From Flavobacteriales bacterium UBA3442 (lineage in GTDB: Bacteria; Bacteroidota; Bacteroidia; Flavobacteriales; Schleiferiaceae), in contig DFSH01000032.1 of assembly GCA_002378565.1 (NCBI GenBank), positions 1 to 39,970 on the forward strand: a stretch of 39,970 nucleotides of DNA, written 5' to 3'. Each line of letters begins with the position of its first letter. Positions within the stretch are counted from its first letter, which is position 1. Below the pieces are notes generated by a model that saw only the letters and a program-made list of their open reading frames with translations, made no database searches and had not been told where the DNA came from. Of the stretch, positions 25,810 to 33,945 are shown in pieces. The position numbers were made by a program, and so were the translations under genes.

Positions 25810-25861
25810 AAGCCTATGGTTAGATACGACGACATGGCCACGGTGGTCAAACGCAACTGAG

Positions 25862-26536
25862 TCAGTCCTCCACGAAAGACCTGCGGACATCATCCAATGG
25901 CAAGCGATGGATGTCTGGAACCATGCTGCCTTCGGCAGCATGCCCCACAGGCAAAAGCAAGAAGGGTTTTTCATTCGATGGTCGGTCGAGAATGGTTGCG
26001 AGAAACCCCATGGGACTTGGCGTGTGAGTCAAGGTGGATAGGCCTGCCTGGTGTATAGCAGCTATGAGAAAACCACAGGCAATGCCAACAGATTCTTGCA
26101 CGTAGTAGTTTTTCCCCTGACTGCCATCGGGTTGAATGGTGGTGCTTTTACGAAAAACCACAATCAACCAGGGGGCGTCTTCAAGGAATGGCTTGCGCCA
26201 GTCGGTCCCTAAGGGCTCAAGGTCCTTGAGCCATGCCTCGCTGGCTCGGCTTGAATAAAAAGCCTTTTCCTCTTCCTCTGCAGCTTCCCGAATGCGCCGT
26301 TTGATGGCGGGGTCACTGATGGCGCAGAAGGTCCAGGGTTGCTTGTTGGCACCAGACGGTGCAGAAGCAGCAGTGGCAATCAGGTCGTCAATGACTGATG
26401 CATCTACGGCATCCTTGGAGAAATGCCGGATGGAACGGCGTTGCTGTATGTTTTGACGGTAGACCTGAGCGCGCCGCGCAACCTCCTCGTCGTCAAGTCG
26501 ATCTGGCTTATAGGCTCGCTGAGGGAAGTCAGACAT
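25862..26536 (-). CDS. Nitroreductase-family flavoprotein, iodotyrosine-deiodinase-like
   Basis: A 224-residue FMN protein of the nitroreductase superfamily. RRSIRHFS binds FMN phosphate; APSGANKQPWTF, EDAPWLIVVF, YYVQESVGIA and TLTHTPSPMGFL match the iodotyrosine deiodinase (IYD) branch closely. The residues that in the human enzyme bind the amino-acid part of iodotyrosine (Glu157, Tyr161, Lys182) have counterparts Glu90, Tyr94 and Lys115 with the same spacing. Reductive dehalogenation of halotyrosines is therefore likely; physiological use in bacteria is unclear. It is last in the ABC operon, overlapping the ATPase gene by 8 bases. ATGs at 26542 and 26560 are alternative starts. Confidence 0.85.
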   Translation of the reverse strand: MSDFPQRAYKPDRLDDEEVARRAQVYRQNIQQRRSIRHFSKDAVDASVIDDLIATAASAPSGANKQPWTFCAISDPAIKRRIREAAEEEEKAFYSSRASEAWLKDLEPLGTDWRKPFLEDAPWLIVVFRKSTTIQPDGSQGKNYYVQESVGIACGFLIAAIHQAGLSTLTHTPSPMGFLATILDRPSNEKPFLLLPVGHAAEGSMVPDIHRLPLDDVRRSFVED

Positions 26537-27212
26537 GGACATCACTGATGACTTTGCCATCTTCTAGCGTGATGACCCGCCTTGCTCGGTCAATAACTCG
26601 CTGGTCATGGGTAGAAAACAGGAAGGTCATGCCCTCGTCAGCATTGAGTTTTGCCATGATATCCAATAACTGGCCGGTTGAGGATGAATCCAAATTAGCG
26701 GTGGGCTCATCGGCCAGAATGAACTGCGGGTGACTGGCCAATGCCCTTGCGACGGCTACACGCTGTTGCTGACCACCGGAAAGTTGATTGGGTCGGTTGT
26801 TGGCCTTGCCGTCTATACCTACAGCAGATAGTAAATCCATGGCCCGTTGCAGGCGTTCAGTTTTTTTTACCCCTTGCAGTTCCATGATAAAAGCTGTGTT
26901 TTCCATAGCCGTGAGAACTGGGATGAGGTTGTAAGCTTGAAAGACAAAACCAATGTTGTTCAACCGAAAGTCAATCAATGCCTTGTCTGACATACCTGTG
27001 ATGTCTGAATTGCCAATGCGTATGCTTCCCTTGTCGGGCCGATCCAATCCGCCAATGGCATTGAGCAAGGTGGTTTTGCCACAGCCGGAAGGTCCGACAA
27101 TGGCAGTGAACTCCCCAGCTTCAATGCTGAGGCTGACATGATCCACGGCGGTCACATCACCGGCTTTGCTGGTGTAAATTTTCAGGACATCGTTCAATTG
27201 AATCAGGCTCAT
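26529..27212 (-). CDS. ABC transporter ATP-binding protein (LolD/MacB type)
   Basis: A 227-residue ATPase with Walker A GPSGCGKTT (40-48), Q-loop VFQAYNLIPVLTAMEN, signature LSGGQQQR (144-151), Walker B FILADEPTANLDSSS and the H-loop FSTHD. The FQxxNLxPxLTAxEN and DEPTANLD patterns are those of the LolD/MacB/FtsE class, which powers mechanotransmission permeases rather than import. It follows its permease genes by 11 bases, and the two FtsX-type permeases upstream are its obvious partners. Confidence 0.94.
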   Translation of the reverse strand: MSLIQLNDVLKIYTSKAGDVTAVDHVSLSIEAGEFTAIVGPSGCGKTTLLNAIGGLDRPDKGSIRIGNSDITGMSDKALIDFRLNNIGFVFQAYNLIPVLTAMENTAFIMELQGVKKTERLQRAMDLLSAVGIDGKANNRPNQLSGGQQQRVAVARALASHPQFILADEPTANLDSSSTGQLLDIMAKLNADEGMTFLFSTHDQRVIDRARRVITLEDGKVISDVHV

Positions 27213-27223
27213 AACAGAGGAAA

Positions 27224-28453
27224 TTAAAGCACCCGCATGCTTTCGACGGGGTTGAGTTTGAGGGCTTTTCTGGCTGGATAAAGCGAAAAGAGAAAGGAGA
27301 GAACAAAAACCAATGCCGCAATGGTGAGGTAGTATTCCGGCACGGTCACAGGGTATATCGTGGAAGCTATCCCATACTCTGCCATGCCCTGTTCCACTGA
27401 GGCCATGGAAATCCCTGTCTTTGCCGTCAGGGTCAAGGAGACATGACCCAGAGCAATGCCTAAAGGCAAGCCGGCAAGGCTCAGTAGCAGGGTTTCAGTC
27501 ACAATCAAGGCAAAGAGCCTGGACTTGTTCATGCCTATAGCCATCAACATGCCTAGCTCCCGCTGCCTCTCCAGGATGGCCATTAGCATGGTGTTGAGGA
27601 TGCCAAAAGACATGGCCAAAAGGATGATGGTGATAAAAATCAACATGGCCTGTGCCATGATGTCATCGGCCATCCCCAATTCGGGGTTGATGCGCTTCCA
27701 GCCATCCAGCTGAACCACAGCAGGCATTGAAGCTGTTAACTTTGCCTGTGTTGCATCCAGCTCTGCCAGGTCAGTCACCCGGTAGCGAATCTCATGGGCA
27801 GATGAGGAGGGTAGTGCAAGGGCTTCAGACAAGGTTCCAATGGACACATAAAGATTGGCTTCTTCCACCATGTTTGATACGCCATCGTAGATGCCAGTTA
27901 CCCAAAAAAGGCCTGCATAAATGTTGCCGGTCTGATCCTGAAAGGTCAAGACGATGCGGTCGTCTAGCATGACATCAAGTTTATCCGCAAGGGATTGACC
28001 AATGACCAGTTCATCGCCAGATGGGTCGGTTAAAAAGTGACCTTCCACAACATTTACCGCTGAACTGAAAACCAGCCCTTCCCGCTCAGGATCCACGCCC
28101 ATGACCATGACTGCTGTTGATTTTGAGCCGGATTGAATCATGGAGGAGGTGATCAACCTTGGCGCCCATGCGCTGACTTGATCTGAAGCCTCCAAGGAGG
28201 CCGTTACCTCTTGGTATTGAGGGATGTACGCAGCAATGTCACCGTTTACCATGTAGGTTTCCGTACTGATGCGGCCATGGCCGATGTAGTCGTTCAGGGC
28301 ACTGTCTGTCCGGGCGGTATTCATGCCTTGGGTTAGGCCAATGGTGAAAATACCTGCCCATATCCCAAGGGCCATTGCAATGATGACCACCGAGGAGCGC
28401 CAAGGTGATCGCCAGATGTTGCGCCATGCCATGGATAGGGTGTTTCTCATCAT
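27224..28453 (-). CDS. MacB/LolC-type ABC permease (second of two)
   Basis: A 409-residue FtsX/MacB-superfamily permease: one N-terminal helix (SSVVIIAMALGIWAGIFTIGL), a large periplasmic MacB-core-like domain (about residues 45-260) and three C-terminal helices, including the LMAILERQRELGMLMAIGMNKSRL coupling segment and the end motif ARKALKLNPVESMRVL. Such permeases extract lipoproteins or move periplasmic cargo by mechanical coupling, without a channel. It overlaps the preceding permease gene by 4 bases (ATGA). Confidence 0.9.
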   Translation of the reverse strand: MMRNTLSMAWRNIWRSPWRSSVVIIAMALGIWAGIFTIGLTQGMNTARTDSALNDYIGHGRISTETYMVNGDIAAYIPQYQEVTASLEASDQVSAWAPRLITSSMIQSGSKSTAVMVMGVDPEREGLVFSSAVNVVEGHFLTDPSGDELVIGQSLADKLDVMLDDRIVLTFQDQTGNIYAGLFWVTGIYDGVSNMVEEANLYVSIGTLSEALALPSSSAHEIRYRVTDLAELDATQAKLTASMPAVVQLDGWKRINPELGMADDIMAQAMLIFITIILLAMSFGILNTMLMAILERQRELGMLMAIGMNKSRLFALIVTETLLLSLAGLPLGIALGHVSLTLTAKTGISMASVEQGMAEYGIASTIYPVTVPEYYLTIAALVFVLSFLFSLYPARKALKLNPVESMRVL

Positions 28454-29673
28454 CGTTGAATGGCAGGTGAACGGTAAACCACACTAACAGCCCATAGGCT
28501 AACAAGCATAGTCAGAATGACAACGACCAAGGCATGGGTGCTGATGATAGACAGATCCATTGATGGGGGCAGGACGGGGTCCCAGCCCTGACTTTCCATG
28601 GCTTCTGCTGCTTCACCGACCATCTGGGGAGGGTTGATGTGGAAGTAAAACGTGACCGCCCGCCCCATCACCGCCCCAGCGATAACACCCAATAGGCTCA
28701 TAAAAAAAGCCTCCAAAAGCATCATTTGTGCCAGCAGTTTTCGCCGAACACCTAAGGCAATTTGCATGGTAAATTCTCGCTGTCGCTCGCTGGCTAACAT
28801 GATCATGGTGCCAAGCAAGCCAAAGCCGATCACCATGTACAAAATAAACAGCATCACGATGCCGCCTGCAGAATCTGCCTCAATGGCTTGCTGCAGCTCC
28901 GGCATGCGTTCCTCCCAGGATGACCAGAGGGCATTAGCTAAGGGTAGGTCATTGGCGAGCTGGGGGGTTAATGCTAAGCTTTTTTCAGGCTGCTTGGGAG
29001 TGATTAAAACTTGTCCCCACATCCCCTCGGCACCACTAAAAAATTGCGCATCAGCAAGGTGTAGGATGGCCACCCGGCTTTCCAGTTGAGGGTTCCCAAG
29101 TTTCAATGTGCCAGCTAAAATTAAGCGACCAGAAGCAGGCGATCCCCGAAACCCTTGACCCAGAGCAATCAGGGTGTCCCCCAGTCGGGAATTCAGATTC
29201 TCTGCCATGCGTCGGCCAAGCCATACAGGCATAACCTCTTGACCATCAGGTATGTCATAGCTTCCGGCATCCAAACGTTGTATCCATGAATCCGTGCCTT
29301 CAGCGGTAAAATCCACACCCACCCATTGACCAACCTCGCTGTGTTGCGCCAAGGTGAAGAGCCCAAAACCGCTCAATCGGGGGCTTGCACTCTCTACATT
29401 GGGATGGGCGTTAACCTGATTCAGCCAGTCCTTGTCTGCCACCATGGACAGGTCGATGTCTTGTGACGGCCAATAAGCAGAGTCGCTGACTTGTACATAG
29501 CCAGCCATGCCGCCCACAACGGTGTCAATCATGTGGCTATAAATGCCTAGCTGCATAGAGCGAATCATGATGGCGAAAAACAAGGCAAAGGCTACAGCCG
29601 CGCCTGTGATAGCTGAGCGCCGTCTGTTGCGGCCTAAGTTGCGCCAGGCCATACGCACCACCAAACCACTCAT
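28450..29673 (-). CDS. MacB/LolC-type ABC permease (first of two)
   Basis: A 407-residue permease with the same layout as its neighbour: helix 1 (RSAITGAAVAFALFFAIMI), a periplasmic domain, and three C-terminal helices with the coupling motif LASERQREFTMQIALGVRRKLL. The ATG at 29673 overlaps the LolA-like stop (ATGA); a longer open frame starting at 29739 would intrude 70 bases into that gene and is rejected. The pair probably forms a LolC/LolE-like heterodimer. Its C-terminus stops soon after the last helix (VVYRSPAIQR). Confidence 0.9.
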   Translation of the reverse strand: MSGLVVRMAWRNLGRNRRRSAITGAAVAFALFFAIMIRSMQLGIYSHMIDTVVGGMAGYVQVSDSAYWPSQDIDLSMVADKDWLNQVNAHPNVESASPRLSGFGLFTLAQHSEVGQWVGVDFTAEGTDSWIQRLDAGSYDIPDGQEVMPVWLGRRMAENLNSRLGDTLIALGQGFRGSPASGRLILAGTLKLGNPQLESRVAILHLADAQFFSGAEGMWGQVLITPKQPEKSLALTPQLANDLPLANALWSSWEERMPELQQAIEADSAGGIVMLFILYMVIGFGLLGTMIMLASERQREFTMQIALGVRRKLLAQMMLLEAFFMSLLGVIAGAVMGRAVTFYFHINPPQMVGEAAEAMESQGWDPVLPPSMDLSIISTHALVVVILTMLVSLWAVSVVYRSPAIQR

Positions 29674-30413
29674 GGCTCCAATTGGGTCATTCGTGAAGGA
29701 ACAAAGTAGGCCTCTGTCAGATCGGGTCGCTTGCGCCACTGTAGTACTTCCATGGTGGTTCTTTGCACACCGTCCTTGCCGGTCATACCTATCTCAACGG
29801 GCATCAACACCCCATCCATGACACCATATCGCAGGGCATCCATTTGCTGGCTGACCTGGTCTCGTCGATTGAAAAATTGCATGCGTACCCATCCGCCGTG
29901 CTGAACACTCACATAGACATTGACACGGGCATGTGCTACCGCCACATCGTCTTTAGGTGTGCATGCAATCAGATGACAGGGTGCCCCGTTGACATCCACC
30001 TTGCCTTGGTAATCGTGGTGAAAGTCATCGACAAAGGAGGATTGCCCAAGCACGTTGTCAAACTGTGCATCTGTCCCCATCCAGCCCTGCATCAGCATGG
30101 AGGCTGGCAGTTTGCTGACCCGGTCGATGCGGGGGGAATACATGTACAAATCATCGCCAGCACGCATGTAGGTCAGGCCGCTGTCTCTTTTAGGGCTTGT
30201 GATGACTGCTAAGCTGTGCTTGTTGCCGATGCTCCATGTCCGCATGTTGATCACCTTGGTGTAGCGCGGCTTCACATTGGTGATTGCCATGTCCATGGTG
30301 GAGGCATGCTGGATGCTGGCCTGTTCTGCCTTCCGCAATAGGGCGGTAACGTCCTGCCCCATGCTTTGCAGGACAGTGCAGGCAAGGAAACTAAAGGCAA
30401 GGAGGGTTTTCAT
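29670..30413 (-). CDS. LolA-like outer membrane lipoprotein-sorting protein
   Basis: A 247-residue periplasmic protein with signal peptide MKTLLAFSFLACTVLQSMGQ. The mature part follows the LolA-like (COG2834-type) pattern seen beside MacB/LolC-type transporters: DLYMYSPRIDRVSKLPASM then GTDAQFDNV and a half-barrel of strands ending in YFVPSRMTQLEP. LolA-type folds carry lipid or lipoprotein acyl chains across the periplasm, so it may take cargo from, or deliver it to, the two permeases encoded downstream. First gene of this operon. Confidence 0.85.
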   Translation of the reverse strand: MKTLLAFSFLACTVLQSMGQDVTALLRKAEQASIQHASTMDMAITNVKPRYTKVINMRTWSIGNKHSLAVITSPKRDSGLTYMRAGDDLYMYSPRIDRVSKLPASMLMQGWMGTDAQFDNVLGQSSFVDDFHHDYQGKVDVNGAPCHLIACTPKDDVAVAHARVNVYVSVQHGGWVRMQFFNRRDQVSQQMDALRYGVMDGVLMPVEIGMTGKDGVQRTTMEVLQWRKRPDLTEAYFVPSRMTQLEP

Positions 30414-30437
30414 GAAATAGGCAAGATTTGCTTTGGC

Positions 30438-30445
30438 TAAAGTTA
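30438..30445 (-). promoter_or_regulatory. Possible -7 box TAACTTTA for the LolA/ABC operon
   Basis: Minus strand: TAACTTTA, one base off TAnnTTTG, 24 bases upstream of the LolA-like ATG. No -33 TTG at normal spacing. The site shares the divergent region with the bacilliredoxin promoter. Confidence 0.25.
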
Positions 30446-30478
30446 AGTTAAATTAGGTGCTGGATATGGCCAATGGAC

Positions 30479-30486
30479 TAACTTTG
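30479..30486 (+). promoter_or_regulatory. -7 box TAACTTTG for the bacilliredoxin gene
   Basis: An exact match to TAnnTTTG, 41 bases before the ATG at 30528, followed by CCG. No good -33 TTTG lies 19-21 bases upstream. A leader of about 35 bases is predicted. Confidence 0.4.
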
Positions 30487-30527
30487 CCGTAATCAACCGA
30501 TCCAATAACCCTTCAATTGATTCAAGG

Positions 30528-30947
30528 ATGTACCCAGAAGATATGATCGCACCCATGCGTGCAGAACTCACTGATAACGGCTTTGAAGGCGTTGCTGATC
30601 CAGTCGCCATGGAGGCTGTCATCAACCAGACTGACGGCACCGTTTTAGTGGTCATTAATTCCGTTTGTGGCTGTGCTGCCGGTTCAGCTCGACCAGGTGT
30701 CATGAAGGCCTTGGCGGCATCGGACAAGAAACCTGACCAATTGATCACTGCTTTTGCAGGCAATGACATCGACGCGGTGAAAAAGGCCAGAGAGCTCATG
30801 CTTCCCTTCCCTCCATCATCCCCATGCATGGCCCTTTTCAAAGGTGGAGAGATCGTCCACATGCTTGAACGTCATCACATTGAAGGCCGCAGTGCAGACA
30901 TGCTGGCAGACAACTTAGCTGGCGCATTTGCCAGCCATTGCGGATAA
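30528..30947 (+). CDS. BrxA/BrxB-family bacilliredoxin
   Basis: A 139-residue thioredoxin-like protein of the YphP/YqiW (DUF1094) family. The redox motif is Cys47-Gly48-Cys49 in NSVCGCAAGSARP, and the C-terminal MLERHHIEGRSADMLADNL is characteristic. In Firmicutes these proteins remove bacillithiol from oxidised protein thiols; presence here suggests bacillithiol use, which is family inference. Single gene with its own -7 box and terminator, divergent from the LolA/ABC operon. Confidence 0.92.
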   Translation: MYPEDMIAPMRAELTDNGFEGVADPVAMEAVINQTDGTVLVVINSVCGCAAGSARPGVMKALAASDKKPDQLITAFAGNDIDAVKKARELMLPFPPSSPCMALFKGGEIVHMLERHHIEGRSADMLADNLAGAFASHCG

Positions 30948-30969
30948 CCTGTTATTCACAACCAAACAC

Positions 30970-30994
30970 AAAGCCCGGCTAACGCCGGGCTTTT
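30970..30994 (+). terminator. Rho-independent terminator after the bacilliredoxin gene
   Basis: A 10-bp stem AAAGCCCGGC / GCCGGGCTTT closes a TAAC loop and runs into TTTTG. It lies 22 bases after the stop and insulates the sus locus. Confidence 0.88.
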
Positions 30995-31037
30995 GTCGTT
31001 TAGTTGATTGAACATATCGCTCAGCATCAATCTGCTT

Positions 31038-31054
31038 AGTGTACGTTGTACACT
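31038..31054. promoter_or_regulatory. Palindromic operator candidate over the susC promoter
   Basis: AGTGTAC-GTT-GTACACT is a perfect inverted repeat with 7-base arms and a 3-base centre. It covers the TTG at 31046-31048, which is the best -33 element for susC, so a bound protein would be expected to block RNA polymerase. No regulator gene lies next to it. The family of the binding protein cannot be told; LacI-, GntR- and MarR-type proteins use sites of this size. Confidence 0.6.
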
Positions 31055-31076
31055 TCTGCTTTTGTCCTATATTTAC
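31046..31076 (+). promoter_or_regulatory. Promoter of the susC-susD locus
   Basis: TTG at 31046-31048, a 20-base spacer, then TATATTTA at 31069-31076 (one base from TAnnTTTG). The layout is the usual Bacteroidota promoter and gives a leader of about 20 bases before the susC ATG at 31103. Confidence 0.6.
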
Positions 31077-31102
31077 GAGGATATAACACCTAGCACACAA
31101 AT

Positions 31103-33934
31103 ATGTCTTTCAAAACAACCCTCCTTTCGCTTGCCATGATGGCCTTTACCACAGGCGCGTGGGCACAAACACAATCAGTTATTGACAGCAATTTGCTGGC
31201 TGAACTGGATGAAGTCATCATCATTGGTTACGGCACAAGCAACGCACAGGACCTTACGGGGTCATTGGTGTCCGTGAAGGCAAAAGCATTTCAAAAGGGA
31301 TCCTTTGCCACGCCAGAACAGTTGATTATTGGCAAAACGCCAGGTGTTCGCATCACATCCAACGGCGGCATGCCTGGTGCAGGTAGCCGCATTCGTATTC
31401 GTGGCGGTTCATCCCTGAATGCCAGCAATGACCCCTTGGTTGTAATTGATGGTTTGCCAGCGAATGGGCTGGGGATGTTAAATCCTTCAGACATTGAGAG
31501 TTTCACTATTTTGAAAGATGCCTCAGCGACCGCCATTTATGGTAGTCGTGCGGCCAATGGTGTCATCTTGGTCACCACGAAGAAAGGTAAGGCTGGTGGC
31601 CCCCTTAAGGTTGATCTGCATGTGGTCAATTCAACCCGTGAAGTCACCAAGTCCTTGGACGTGTTGTCGCCATCTCAATTTGTTGACATGATCAACGACC
31701 GAGGCACCAACACGCAAATCAACCGACTGGCAACTGCCAGTGGTTACGAGAAGGTTAATGGCTCTATCGTTATGTCTGATTCAGCAAGGTCAACCGACTG
31801 GCAAGATGAAATTTACCGTACAGGCTCTGTGCAGGACATCAATGTGGCTATCACAGGCGGCATTGCCAATTTGCCCTACCGACTGTCCATGGGTTACTAC
31901 CATGAGAATGGTGTGCTGAATCGCTCAGACCTCAAGCGCTACTCCCTGGCCATCAATGCATCACCATCTTTCATGGATGGCCGCTTGACAGCGAACGTTT
32001 CAGGTAAGGTAATCAAGGATGACAATTTTTACGCCAATCAAGGTGCCATTGGTACCGCAATTTTCTTTGACCCAACCCGTCCTGTTCACAGTGGCGATAC
32101 CAGCTTTGGCGGTTACTTCGAATGGTTGATGCCCAATGGCACACCGAGCACTTTGTCACCAAAAAATCCCGTTGGATTGATTGACACACGCAATGACATT
32201 GGCGGCGGCCTGAGATCGCTAGGCAATGTGCTTTTTGACTTCCGTCCATTGGGTGACGACCTACACTTGTTTTTGAATCTTGGTGGAGAGTATAGCACCC
32301 GTTCCGGAACCATTGATGTGCCCGCATATGCGGCCAGCAACTACACCAATGGCGGCGAAGCAAACAAGTATGAATCCCACAGCTACAATCGCTTGCTTGA
32401 GGCATACATGAACAACAAGGTTTCCCTTGGCGCACTGTCTATGGATATCACGGCAGGGTATTCCTTCCAAGGTTGGAGAAATTATTCACCATCCTTTGCC
32501 AACCTTTCAGCTAGTGGAGACACTATTTCACCTGCCAACCCTTTCCCGCAGGACACGGAAAATGCGTTGATGTCTTTTTATGGCCGTGTCAATGGTAACA
32601 TCGACAACAAGTACTTGCTCACAGCGACTTTGCGTGCGGATGGCTCATCCCGCTTCTCCAAGGAAAGTCGCTGGGGTTTGTTCCCCTCAGCTGCCTTGGG
32701 TTGGAATGTGCTTCAGGAGGACTTCATGGCTGACCAACAGGTCTTTTCATCTTTGAAATTAAGAACAGGTTGGGGCATCACGGGCCAGCAGGACGTTTAC
32801 AATGATTATGGTTATGTGCCTAACTATAGCTATGGCACCTTGACAGCGCAATACCAGTTTGGCAATCAATGGGTCAACATCCTTCGACCTGACGCCTATG
32901 ATTACAATTTGCAGTGGGAAAAAACAGCCACGACCAATGTGGCTTTGGATTTTGGATTTTTCAAGAACCGCGTGAATGGTTCCATTGACCTGTACAAGAA
33001 AAACACCACTGACTTGCTCGGGGTGATCCCTATTCCTGCGGGCACCAATTTCTCCAATCGTGTTCTGACCAATGTCGGATCCATGAGCAACACAGGTATT
33101 GAGGCAATGCTCAACATGGTGCTGATAGACAACGAAAACACCAATTGGGAGATGAACCTCAATGCGAGTGTGAACCGTAATGAAATCACTAAGCTCACCA
33201 TGGTTCCAGACACAACCCATCTAGGTATTCAGGTTGGCGGCATTGCTGGCGGTGTAGGTAACACCATCCAGATTCATGCGGTGGGTGCACCCATGTACAG
33301 CTTCTTCTCTTACCGTCACTTGTTTGACGAAAATGGCAGACCCATTGAGCGCAATGGTGACATCTCATCCTATGCAGGCGTTGTTGACACCGATGGCAAT
33401 GGCAAGATTGATATTTATGAAGCCTATGAAGACATCAATGGCGATGGCATCATCAACAGTTCTGACTTGGTTCTCCATGACATGACGCCAGAGCCTCGTC
33501 AGATCTTTGGTTTAAGCACCAATTTCAGCCACAAACGCTGGGGTATGGGCATGACATGGCGCGGTGAGTTTGGTCAATTTGTGTACAATAATGTAAATTC
33601 AAATCATGCTAATTATTTTGAGGTTGGAGGCTCCATGCGACATTTGAATAACCTAACGGCAGACTACTTGAACACAGGATTCAAGACACAGCAATACTTG
33701 TCAGATTACTACATTGAAGAGGCCAGCTACATCCGTTTGGACAATCTATACCTCTCGTATGACATCGGCAACCTATTTAAGGACAAGTACCCTGCGCGCA
33801 TCAATGCATCCATGCAGAATGTATACACCTTCACCAATTACTCTGGATTGGATCCAGAAATTTCAGGTGGCATCGACAATATGATGTATCCGCGACCACG
33901 GATCTTCAATCTACAACTTAACGTCTCATTTTAA
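31103..33934 (+). CDS. susC: SusC-like TonB-dependent outer membrane glycan transporter
   Basis: A 943-residue SusC/RagA-type TonB-dependent transporter, the pore that imports SusD-captured oligosaccharides. Signal peptide to AWA (residue 21), TonB box LDEVIIIGYG (35-44), plug domain with GVRITSNGGMPGAGSRIRIRGG, NDPLVVIDGLP and the SusC signature FTILKDASATAIYGSRAANGVI, then a 22-strand barrel ending in RIFNLQLNVSF. The usual N-terminal carboxypeptidase-regulatory-like domain (about 80 residues) is absent: only some 13 residues separate the mature N-terminus from the TonB box. A calcium-loop-like region DTDGNGKIDIYEAYEDINGD lies near residue 765. Glucan specificity is inferred from the downstream GH13 gene. 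Confidence 0.95.
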   Translation: MSFKTTLLSLAMMAFTTGAWAQTQSVIDSNLLAELDEVIIIGYGTSNAQDLTGSLVSVKAKAFQKGSFATPEQLIIGKTPGVRITSNGGMPGAGSRIRIRGGSSLNASNDPLVVIDGLPANGLGMLNPSDIESFTILKDASATAIYGSRAANGVILVTTKKGKAGGPLKVDLHVVNSTREVTKSLDVLSPSQFVDMINDRGTNTQINRLATASGYEKVNGSIVMSDSARSTDWQDEIYRTGSVQDINVAITGGIANLPYRLSMGYYHENGVLNRSDLKRYSLAINASPSFMDGRLTANVSGKVIKDDNFYANQGAIGTAIFFDPTRPVHSGDTSFGGYFEWLMPNGTPSTLSPKNPVGLIDTRNDIGGGLRSLGNVLFDFRPLGDDLHLFLNLGGEYSTRSGTIDVPAYAASNYTNGGEANKYESHSYNRLLEAYMNNKVSLGALSMDITAGYSFQGWRNYSPSFANLSASGDTISPANPFPQDTENALMSFYGRVNGNIDNKYLLTATLRADGSSRFSKESRWGLFPSAALGWNVLQEDFMADQQVFSSLKLRTGWGITGQQDVYNDYGYVPNYSYGTLTAQYQFGNQWVNILRPDAYDYNLQWEKTATTNVALDFGFFKNRVNGSIDLYKKNTTDLLGVIPIPAGTNFSNRVLTNVGSMSNTGIEAMLNMVLIDNENTNWEMNLNASVNRNEITKLTMVPDTTHLGIQVGGIAGGVGNTIQIHAVGAPMYSFFSYRHLFDENGRPIERNGDISSYAGVVDTDGNGKIDIYEAYEDINGDGIINSSDLVLHDMTPEPRQIFGLSTNFSHKRWGMGMTWRGEFGQFVYNNVNSNHANYFEVGGSMRHLNNLTADYLNTGFKTQQYLSDYYIEEASYIRLDNLYLSYDIGNLFKDKYPARINASMQNVYTFTNYSGLDPEISGGIDNMMYPRPRIFNLQLNVSF

Positions 33935-33945
33935 TTGACAGCGCC

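Noticed and set aside
25810..25861. Imperfect palindrome between uvrC and the deiodinase-like gene
   Set aside because: TGGCCAC/GTGGTCA has a mismatch, no loop and no T tract, so I do not call it a terminator.
27456..27713. Plus-strand open frame of 85 codons antisense to the second permease
   Set aside because: Mirror of coding sequence on the minus strand; no family motif or promoter.
29674..29739. N-terminal extension of the first ABC permease to 29739
   Set aside because: It intrudes into the LolA-like gene; the ATG at 29673 gives an ATGA overlap and the expected first helix.
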